Assembly: GCF_002154225.1 (NCBI RefSeq) | Contig: NZ_MTSE01000019.1 | Span: 3,790-67,789 of the forward strand | Length of the DNA stretch: 64,000 nucleotides | Origin: Hymenobacter crusticola | Lineage (GTDB): Bacteria; Bacteroidota; Bacteroidia; Cytophagales; Hymenobacteraceae | Reading direction: 5' to 3' | In this document: in pieces, positions 34,599 through 42,428 of the stretch | How positions within the stretch are numbered: the stretch's first letter is position 1 | How the letters are laid out: each line of letters opens with the position of its first letter | Made by a program: the position numbers and the translations under genes | The notes under the pieces: generated by a model | What the model was told of the DNA's origin: nothing | Databases searched by the model: none | What the model saw: the letters and a program-made list of their open reading frames with translations, nothing else

Positions 34599-37500
34599 AT
34601 GCAATCCTTCCTATCCCGAAAAGATATCGTCACGTTGTTGCTAATAGCCGCCGCTGCGCTGCATGGCTCCCTTGGCTTCGGCCAGCGGCAGCCAGCCGGG
34701 TTGCTAGCCGCGGACACTGCCCCCGTCCCAAAGGAAATTGAGGACCCTACGTGCATTGGCATCAATAAAGAGCCTAGCCACGCTACGCTGATGCCCTATG
34801 GCTCGCTGCCAGAAGCGCTGGCGGCCAGCCGCCACGCCTCTTCCTTCAGCCAGAGCTTGAACGGTAAATGGAAGTTCAACTGGGTGGACTGGCCCCAGAA
34901 ACGGCCCGTGGACTTCTATAAGCCCTCGTACGACGTATCGGGGTGGCAGAATATCGACGTGCCCTCCAACTTCCAGGTGGCCGGGTACGGCACGCCCTAC
35001 TACAGCAACTACACGTACATTTTCCAAAACGACTTTCCGCGGGTGATGAGCACTCCTTCGGTAAAGTACACCAACTACGAGGAGCGCAATCCGGTGGGCA
35101 GTTACCGCCGCACCTTCACCGTGCCGGCGGCGTGGGCTGGCCGCCGCACCTTTATTACGTTCGATGGGGTCGATGCGGGCTTCTTTCTCTGGGTAAACGG
35201 CCAAAAAGTCGGCTACAGCGTGAACAGCCGCAACGCGGCCGAATTTGACCTGACCAAATACCTGCAGCCCGGCGAGAACACCCTAGCCGTGGAAGTGTAC
35301 CGCTTCACCAGCGGCAGCTACCTAGAAAACCAGGATATGTGGCGCCTGAGCGGCATCTTCCGCAACGTAACGCTCTGGAGCGCTCCGCAGGAGCACGTAC
35401 GCGACTACTTCATCCAAACAGACCTAGACAAGCAATACCGCGATGCGGAGGTAACAGTGAAGGCCCGCGTGAAAAATTACGGCTCTACCGCTACCAAAGG
35501 CCGGGAGTTGAACGCAACGCTTTACAACGGCACTGCGCCGGTGGCTGGGGCGGTGGGCCGGCAGCGGGTGCCGGCCCTGCAACCGGGCCAGGAAGCCACG
35601 GTGCTGGTGCGCTTTCGGGTGCGCAATCCGCAGAAGTGGACGGCCGAAACGCCCACGCTCTACACCACCGTGCTGACCCTGCAGGAGGGCAACAGTACGG
35701 TGGAAACCCTTTCGTCGCGGACGGGTTTCCGAGAACTAGCCCTGCAGGGCCGCCTGTTCACCGTGAATGGAGTGCCAATTAAACTCAAGGGCGTAAATCG
35801 CCACGAGAACTGGCCCGACGACGGCCACGCCGTGACTGAGGCGCAGATGCTGGAGGACATCCGTCTGATCAAGCAGGCCAACTGTAACCACGTGCGCACC
35901 AGCCACTACTCCGACGACCCGCGCTGGTACGAGCTCTGCGACGAGTATGGCCTCTACCTCGTAGCCGAAGCCAACGTGGAGTGTCACGAGCGCCAAAACC
36001 AGTTCAACGACGTACCTAGCATCAAAGCGGCCATTGTGGACCGCAACGTGGCCAACGTAGAGAACTTCAAGAATCACCCGTCGGTGGTGATTTGGTCGCT
36101 GGGCAACGAGAACGGCACGGGCGGCACCAACTTCCGGGCAGCCTTGGCCGCGGTGAAGACCCTGGACCCTAGCCGCCCCACGCACTACGAGGGCTTCGGC
36201 ATTGCCGATAAAAACCCGGCCGACATCGACAGCCGCATGTACACGGGCACGGCTGACCTAGAAAAGCACGCCCAGGACAACACCCTCACCAAGCCGTTTT
36301 ACCTCTGCGAATATGCCCACGCCATGTTCAACTCCATGGGCTCGGTGGATATTTACAACGATCTGTTTGATAAATATCCCCAGCTGCTGGGCGGCGCCAT
36401 TTGGGAGTGGCAGGACCAGGGCATCTACAACAAGCGGGACCCGCAGCACCCCATTACGGCCTTCGGGGGCGGCTTTGGGGAGTACCCCAACGACCACTAC
36501 TTCATTCACAAGGGCGTCGTGTTTTCTGACCGCTCACTTAAGCCGCACTACCCGGAACTGAAGCACGCTTACCAGTGGCTGACCATCCGGCCGAAAAACG
36601 CCAAAAACGGCGTAATCACGATTAAAAATCGCTACCAGTTCCTGGATTTGAGCGGCCTGACGGCTCGCTGGGAGGTGAGCGAGGACGGGAAAGTAGTAGC
36701 CTCTGGCCCGCTGACGGTGGGCACCATCCGGCCGGGCGCGGAAAAGGACCTTACCATCCCCTACGCCGTGCAGCCCAAACCGGGTGCCGAGTACTTTATG
36801 CGCGTGTCGTTTGCGCTAGCCGCCGACCAACTTTGGGCCAAGAAAGGCTACGAGGTAGCCGCACAACAATTCGAACTGCCCATCGGCCGGCCGGCCGTAG
36901 CTGCCGCGCCCACCACAGCACCCCTGACCCTGACCGATGCACAGGGGAGCATCAATGTAAGCGGCAGCGGTTTTGCCCTCGATTTCGACAAGACCAAAGG
37001 AACCTTCTCTCGCATAGAAAAAGGTGGGGAAAACGTGCTACAGGAAAACGGCGGCCCCATGCTGCACCTATGGCGGGCCCCGCACCAGATAGACGACCTG
37101 TGGGCGTATGAAGGCTGGGAGAAAAAGGGGCTGAAAAACCTCACGTGGACAACGAGTAACGTGCAGGCTCGTCAGATTTCCCCTACCACGGTAGAAATCA
37201 GAGCCGACCTCACGGGCAAGGGCCGGCAGGACTTTGTGGTGCAGCATCAGGTGGTGTACACGGTTACGGGCGACGGCCTCATCGACGTGGCTAACCGCGT
37301 CACCTTCAGCGACCCTAGCCTAATTCTGGCACGAGTGGGCGTACGAATGTTTCTGGCGAAAGACTTCAACCAATTCGACTACCTAGGTCGGGGGCCCCTG
37401 GAAAACTACGCTGACCGCAAGAGCGGGTTCGACGTGGGACACTACGCTAGCAGCGTGGCCCAGCAGCTGACGCCCTACGAGAAACCCATGGAATGCGGCA

Positions 37501-37805
37501 ACCACGAAGACGTGCGCTGGGCCACCCTGACCTCTGCCAAAGGCACCTGCTTCACCGTCCGCCAGGATACCGCGCGGCTGCAAGTCAGCGCCCTTCCCTA
37601 CAGCGATGAGGAGTTGGAAAAGGTGGAGTACCAGATTGACCTGCCACCTAGCAAAGGCACCGTCGTGTGCGTGAGCGACAAAACGCTGGGCGTCGGCTCC
37701 AACGGCTGCGGGCCCCGGCCGCTGGAGCCCTACCAAGTAGCCGCCAAGCCGACATCCTTCCGCTACCAGCTTCAGCTTTCTGACAAGAAAAAGCAACTGC
37801 CCTAA
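34599..37805 (+). CDS. GH2 beta-galactosidase, exported
   Basis: A 1068-residue LacZ-like enzyme with a signal peptide (TLLLIAAAALHGSLGFGQ), so it works in the periplasm. Order of domains follows five-domain GH2 enzymes: sugar-binding jelly roll (NGKWKFNWVDWP, NIDVPSNFQ, VNGQKVGYS), an immunoglobulin-like domain, the barrel with RTSHYSDDPRWYELCDEYG, acid/base Glu504 in SLGNENG and nucleophile Glu571 in LCEYAHA, a second Ig-like domain and the C-terminal Bgal_small_N domain (MLHLWRAPHQIDD, YLGRGPLENYADR). The last is typical of true beta-galactosidases. It lies 153 bases after SusD in the same direction and probably removes beta-galactosyl residues from the imported oligosaccharide. Confidence 0.95.
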   Translation: MQSFLSRKDIVTLLLIAAAALHGSLGFGQRQPAGLLAADTAPVPKEIEDPTCIGINKEPSHATLMPYGSLPEALAASRHASSFSQSLNGKWKFNWVDWPQKRPVDFYKPSYDVSGWQNIDVPSNFQVAGYGTPYYSNYTYIFQNDFPRVMSTPSVKYTNYEERNPVGSYRRTFTVPAAWAGRRTFITFDGVDAGFFLWVNGQKVGYSVNSRNAAEFDLTKYLQPGENTLAVEVYRFTSGSYLENQDMWRLSGIFRNVTLWSAPQEHVRDYFIQTDLDKQYRDAEVTVKARVKNYGSTATKGRELNATLYNGTAPVAGAVGRQRVPALQPGQEATVLVRFRVRNPQKWTAETPTLYTTVLTLQEGNSTVETLSSRTGFRELALQGRLFTVNGVPIKLKGVNRHENWPDDGHAVTEAQMLEDIRLIKQANCNHVRTSHYSDDPRWYELCDEYGLYLVAEANVECHERQNQFNDVPSIKAAIVDRNVANVENFKNHPSVVIWSLGNENGTGGTNFRAALAAVKTLDPSRPTHYEGFGIADKNPADIDSRMYTGTADLEKHAQDNTLTKPFYLCEYAHAMFNSMGSVDIYNDLFDKYPQLLGGAIWEWQDQGIYNKRDPQHPITAFGGGFGEYPNDHYFIHKGVVFSDRSLKPHYPELKHAYQWLTIRPKNAKNGVITIKNRYQFLDLSGLTARWEVSEDGKVVASGPLTVGTIRPGAEKDLTIPYAVQPKPGAEYFMRVSFALAADQLWAKKGYEVAAQQFELPIGRPAVAAAPTTAPLTLTDAQGSINVSGSGFALDFDKTKGTFSRIEKGGENVLQENGGPMLHLWRAPHQIDDLWAYEGWEKKGLKNLTWTTSNVQARQISPTTVEIRADLTGKGRQDFVVQHQVVYTVTGDGLIDVANRVTFSDPSLILARVGVRMFLAKDFNQFDYLGRGPLENYADRKSGFDVGHYASSVAQQLTPYEKPMECGNHEDVRWATLTSAKGTCFTVRQDTARLQVSALPYSDEELEKVEYQIDLPPSKGTVVCVSDKTLGVGSNGCGPRPLEPYQVAAKPTSFRYQLQLSDKKKQLP

Positions 37806-37978
37806 AACTATTGATTTCGAGGCTTTTACAGTGCATGGGCAGCAAGAGGCAGCCCATGCCTAGGTACCCTGTTGCCTTGACTACGCCGCTTCCATCACCA
37901 GAAACGACGCAACGGTCGGCTGTTGAGTAGCCCAACAATCCAGTTTGCTTACATGACGAAACCTTTACCACCCTACCT

Positions 37979-40900
37979 ATGGAAACCCACCCACAAGCTA
38001 TCAGTCGTGCTCTTTCACGCTATTTAAAAACGGTTGCCCTTTTCCTATTAATGGCCGGCTCCACAGCGGTGCAGGGGCAGATAATAAACGCACGGGCTGA
38101 TTCGGCAATTGCGGCGTTCAATCAAGCCTTTCTGCTGCGGCAAAACAACAACGTCTTCTACCGAAAGGCCCTAGACACCACCGAGCCCGACGGTACCTGG
38201 ACGTTGGCGTTGGATATTTTCGGGATGCAGGATACTTACGAACGCAGAAACAGTGCGGCCGACAAAACCCTAATTAATGACCTCTGCACCTCCTTTCTCA
38301 AGCTGAATCCTCCTCCCTACGCCTGGGATGGCTGGAATGATGACCTTGCCTGGATGGGCCTCAACCTGGCTAGGAGCTACCAAATAACCGGCAACCGCAA
38401 TTTCTTAACCCAGGCCGAGTATTGCTTCAATTTGGCGTACGACCGAGGCTGGAACACCACCTTTAACGGCGGCGGCATCTGGGAACAACAGCCGGACATG
38501 ACGCCCGCCGACGGCACCGTCAGCAAGGAAGCATTAGCTAATAACCCCAACGGGAAGCTAGCATGCCTACTGTACGAAAGCACCGGCAATCCGACATACA
38601 AAGACAAAGCGGTTCAACTCTATAACTGGTCGAGAAGCCATCTGTTCAACCCGCTGAACGGGCAGGTATACACCGGAATTGATCGGGCCGATGTGGTGAA
38701 CAAATCAACGGCGGTGTACAACCAAGGGTCGTTCATTGATCTTGCGGCACATTTGTATAAGATCACCGGTAATGCAACGCTGCTGCGCGACGCGCAGCTA
38801 GCCGCAAACTATGTCATTGAAAACATGACCACTAACGGTATTATCAGTAATTCGGCTGATTACCTGAACACCTGGGCCGACGAGTACGCTCGGGGGCTAG
38901 GTCACCTTTGCCAGTGGAATCCGCAGCTTTGGAGTATCTACTATCCTTTTCTCAAACGAAATGCGGACGCCGCGTGGAAAAATCGCAGAACAGATCTTAA
39001 TCTGGCGTGGAATGGCTGGGCAGTTCCTACCCCCGTCACTTCCTCCGGCTGGCCCACCAAGTATGTAAGTACCGTGGCACTGCTACAGTACACTCCCGCC
39101 GTGCAACCACTGCCCGGAACGATTGAAGCCGAGAATTACAACTTTAGCAGCGGTACTTTCACCCGCGATGTTGCCGCTACGGGTACCACCCTAGGCGCGC
39201 TCGACAACGGGGATTGGCTGGAGTATATCGTCACAGTTCCAACCACGGGGCTCTACACCCTAGCCTTCACGCTGACTGGCTCATCCACGACCGGAACTTT
39301 GGAAGTTCAACAAAACAACGTCACCCTAGCCTCCCTTGCGCTTTCTACGGAAGTGAGTACTGCTGGTAAGATACAGGCCGCCGTAAAACTCAGCGCCGGT
39401 GTGCAATCCATCAAACTGCGGGCAGTTTCTGGGAGCTGGAGGATCGACAAGTTCAGCGCCCAGAACTGCAACCAAATAGTGCCTTTTGTGGTGGTGAATG
39501 CAAAGCCAGAGCAACAAACAGCTTCTGTAACTGCAAATTCCGGCGACAAAGTGCAGTTGAAACCCAAACCAGGCAACGGGACGTGGAGCTGGACCGGGCC
39601 CGACCATTTTTCTTCCGATTCGCGGGTCGTGACGCTCAACAAAATCCGTTATGCGCAAGGGGGTGCCTATACCGCAACATACACCAACAGTGAAGGTTGC
39701 GTGAGCGTGCAAGACTTCACCATCACCCTAAACGGATGCACCCCTACCCCCATCACAACTACGGTGCAAGTAAACCAAGCAGCCCCCGTACTGGCAGATT
39801 CGCTCGCCGTGCAAGCGGGCAGCTTCGTAGTACTAGCGGCCCAGCCGGAAGAAGGTAGCTGGACGTGGACGGGCCCGAACGGATTCACTTCCGACGCAAG
39901 AACTCTTTCTTTTTTGAATATCGCTTATAAGGAAGCAGGCACTTACACGGTCACTCATACCAATGCTTCAGGATGCGTCAGCACCAAGGCGTTCCGCCTG
40001 ACATTGACCGGGGCAGATCCTTGTAGCTCGCCAATTGTTCCGTACCTAAACGTCAATAACCTAGCGTGGAAACAACAAGAATATGCTTCCTTAAATCTTG
40101 GCGATAGGGTCACCATTGGCCCGCACCCACTTGATGCCGGAACCTGGCGCTGGGCTGGTCCAAATAATTTCACCAGTACTGCCAGAGAATTTACCATTGA
40201 GAATTTTACGGCGGCGAAAGCAGGTATTTACACTGCTTCTTTCACCAATCCTTCCGGCTGTGTGAGCTCACAAAAATTTGTTATCGGATACAGCGGCAAC
40301 TGCGCCCCAATTTCCCTTATTCCGACTCTTACCGTGAACGGTACTGCCACACAAAATACTTCCTCTATTGCAGTTCATTCCGGGGATGATATCGCCATTG
40401 CGTTTCCGACCGCTGCCGGTACGTGGCGCTGGACGGGCCCTAATGGCTTTACCTCGCAGGCATCGCAGGTTAACTTTGATAATATTCTGTTCTGGAAAAA
40501 AGGAAAATACGAGGTCAATTTTATTGATGCTAATGCCTGCATCAGTACGTATACCTTTGACCTTAACGTGCTAGGCAACGATTACTGCGGTGAACCCATT
40601 GTACCCTATTTTAATATCAATGATGGTTCTTGGCAAAGCGACACGTTGATTACGGTAACCGAAGGTGATAAACTCCAGATTGGTCCTCACCCAGTGAAAA
40701 ATATGTGGATATGGACCGGTCCTAACGGGTTCGTTGCCAATACCAGGGAGATTCAAATCAGAGATACACGAGTCAATCAAGGAGGAGTGTATAAAGCTAC
40801 TTATACGAATAACCTAGGTTGCTTGAGCTTCAAAAACTTCGTTATAACTGTAAATAAACGAAGCGCGAATAAAACAGAAGTATTATCAAACATCCCGCGT

Positions 40901-41140
40901 AAAAACCAGATATTTAATGTATACCCAAATCCCGCAACGAATGAAATATCACTAACAAATATTGCCGAAAACGAAGTGATAATAATACGTGACTTAGTTG
41001 GAAAAACCGTATTGCGCCCAGAGGTAAAAGCCACAGGTGGAGACAAAAAAATTGATATAAGCGCACTAAAACCTGGCATTTATTTTATAAACCTGAGCAA
41101 TATAAACAGTCAAGCAACACTCAAGTTAATAAAAGAGTAA
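37979..41140 (+). CDS. Multi-domain GH76 alpha-1,6-mannanase with CBM6, five Ig-like repeats and T9SS tail
   Basis: Domains in the 1053-residue protein: signal peptide; GH76 domain (about residues 50-375) with the catalytic Asp121-Asp122 pair in GWNDDLAW and the pattern GGIWEQQ; a CBM6-like domain (about 378-500, IEAENYNF to WRIDKFSA); five tandem repeats of about 90 residues, each with W-x-W-T/A-G-P-N/D-x-F near the start and G-x-Y-x-x-x-x-T-N-x-x-G-C-x-S at the end; and a T9SS type A sorting domain (about 975-1053, VYPNPATNE to LKLIKE). It should be exported through type IX secretion and cut alpha-1,6-mannan backbones. The 3-prime end of the gene is AT-rich compared with its neighbours, a sign that this tail may have been acquired separately. 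Confidence 0.92.
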   Translation: METHPQAISRALSRYLKTVALFLLMAGSTAVQGQIINARADSAIAAFNQAFLLRQNNNVFYRKALDTTEPDGTWTLALDIFGMQDTYERRNSAADKTLINDLCTSFLKLNPPPYAWDGWNDDLAWMGLNLARSYQITGNRNFLTQAEYCFNLAYDRGWNTTFNGGGIWEQQPDMTPADGTVSKEALANNPNGKLACLLYESTGNPTYKDKAVQLYNWSRSHLFNPLNGQVYTGIDRADVVNKSTAVYNQGSFIDLAAHLYKITGNATLLRDAQLAANYVIENMTTNGIISNSADYLNTWADEYARGLGHLCQWNPQLWSIYYPFLKRNADAAWKNRRTDLNLAWNGWAVPTPVTSSGWPTKYVSTVALLQYTPAVQPLPGTIEAENYNFSSGTFTRDVAATGTTLGALDNGDWLEYIVTVPTTGLYTLAFTLTGSSTTGTLEVQQNNVTLASLALSTEVSTAGKIQAAVKLSAGVQSIKLRAVSGSWRIDKFSAQNCNQIVPFVVVNAKPEQQTASVTANSGDKVQLKPKPGNGTWSWTGPDHFSSDSRVVTLNKIRYAQGGAYTATYTNSEGCVSVQDFTITLNGCTPTPITTTVQVNQAAPVLADSLAVQAGSFVVLAAQPEEGSWTWTGPNGFTSDARTLSFLNIAYKEAGTYTVTHTNASGCVSTKAFRLTLTGADPCSSPIVPYLNVNNLAWKQQEYASLNLGDRVTIGPHPLDAGTWRWAGPNNFTSTAREFTIENFTAAKAGIYTASFTNPSGCVSSQKFVIGYSGNCAPISLIPTLTVNGTATQNTSSIAVHSGDDIAIAFPTAAGTWRWTGPNGFTSQASQVNFDNILFWKKGKYEVNFIDANACISTYTFDLNVLGNDYCGEPIVPYFNINDGSWQSDTLITVTEGDKLQIGPHPVKNMWIWTGPNGFVANTREIQIRDTRVNQGGVYKATYTNNLGCLSFKNFVITVNKRSANKTEVLSNIPRKNQIFNVYPNPATNEISLTNIAENEVIIIRDLVGKTVLRPEVKATGGDKKIDISALKPGIYFINLSNINSQATLKLIKE

Positions 41141-41289
41141 TCAAAAAAGATTTGTTACTGAAAATGTTTAATAGCAGCACGTTTCAATTAATCATGTACT
41201 TAATATCTTTCCAATATAATTATGTTAAACACTATCATATTACATAGCTCAGCGTTGAATACTTAAACTCTAACAGAGGTAAACGAGAA

Positions 41290-41328
41290 AACGTCCGCTT
41301 GGTCGCCTTTGGCGATTAAGCGGACGTT
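41290..41328 (+). terminator. Strong hairpin after the glycan locus
   Basis: Outer stem AACGTCCGCTT (41290-41300) with AAGCGGACGTT (41318-41328), an internal 2x2 mismatch, inner stem TCGCC/GGCGA and a TTT loop. It lies 150 bases after the stop of the GH76 gene and is followed by AGCTTTTC. It probably ends the transcript of the locus. Its AACGTCC/GGACGTT core resembles the hairpin at 45167-45220. Confidence 0.7.
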
Positions 41329-41834
41329 AGCTTTTCAACCTGAATCGCTTCCATACCTGCTATGCTGTTTCACTGTGTTTGTTCTTCACGCCTATTAGGT
41401 CAAAGTCGTTTGTGCGGCCTCATTGAACGCCCAGCATTATACCCACCATTCTAGGCACAACCAACTTAGTGTACCTGACAGCGCAGGACATGCAGGACCT
41501 AGGTACTCTCTAATAAAATCGAGGAAGCCTCAACGCTTAGCAATTCTGCAAACTTAGCCCCTACCATGTTGCTCACGTAGGCCCGTCGGGTTCCAGGCGG
41601 CAGTATTTCAGCGAAAAAGGCTCCCCTGGTAAGCTCAGCAATATTAATGGGGGTAGGGGGGCTATGACGGAACACTGAATGCGGGCGCCAAGGGCCGCCA
41701 GCAGCAGGCCGGCAGCCGGGCAGTGAGCGACGGCGCTGGCATAAAGGCCCCCTAAACCGGTCTGGGTCAATCCCCCAGATTGGGTGATTTTGCCCGCGCC
41801 ATTCGTTGGCCCTCGCCCGGAGCCGCTACATTTA

Positions 41835-41954
41835 GTACGCCGCCAACCTGTGCCCGCTAAAGTCAGGGAGTTGACGCTCCCCCTAAAAGACCTACAAGCA
41901 GGGCTCTACCTGCTGCGGTGTGGCGCGGCTACGGGCCGGTTGGTCGTCGAGTAA
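41835..41954 (+). pseudogene. Relic of a T9SS C-terminal sorting domain
   Basis: A 39-residue open stretch reads VREL then TLPLKDLQAGLYLLRCG and finishes ATGRLVVE at a stop. The L-x-x-L-x-A-G-L-Y-L-L strand followed by G-x-x-x-x-R-L-V-V-E is the usual end of type A sorting domains. No start or upstream domain is visible; the frame may extend a little to the left (41790) without a clear match. It is probably the last piece of a lost secreted protein. Confidence 0.5.
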
Positions 41955-42428
41955 GCTAGGCCAGCAATGGTGCGCTTGGTATATAGCATTAAAAACAAGA
42001 CGCTTCTGCCCGTGCTACATACTGCCTACAGGCGTGAAGCGGCTGTCAAGGAGCCTTCGCCTTTATCCTATCTAAATTCCTGGCCGGGTAAGGGCAGGCG
42101 GGACCGGCTCGCAAGGAGCACTCGAAAAAGGCGCTGGTGTTGCCTTGCGCTGGGGTGTTGTCGCGGTAGTTAGGGTAGCGTGGCCACCTAGGTTTTGTTT
42201 ACTGTTCTCCGCCGGTAGCAACTTGTTAGTACTACTAAAACATTATGATTTTTACGTGCTGATTGTCAATATTTTATATAATGAAAGCTCCTGTGTTACG
42301 TGGAGACTAGAAAGCGTAGATTCGCCCCTGTTTTTTGCTTTAGCGCCCCACTTAAGTACGCTGCTAATCCAGTGTCGTGCTGCCAGTAGGGGCGTTTTTG
42401 CAGCCTATTCTCACGCTTACTATACCGC
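41955..42428. other. Intergenic region before the TonB receptor
   Basis: AT-rich in its second half. It must contain the promoter of the receptor gene; I see no convincing pair of boxes. Short frames here look random. Confidence 0.4.

Noticed and set aside
41573..41770. Minus-strand frame with SLPGEPF, slightly similar to neutral ceramidases
   Set aside because: Only one short motif fits, and the rest of the frame has no match; probably chance.
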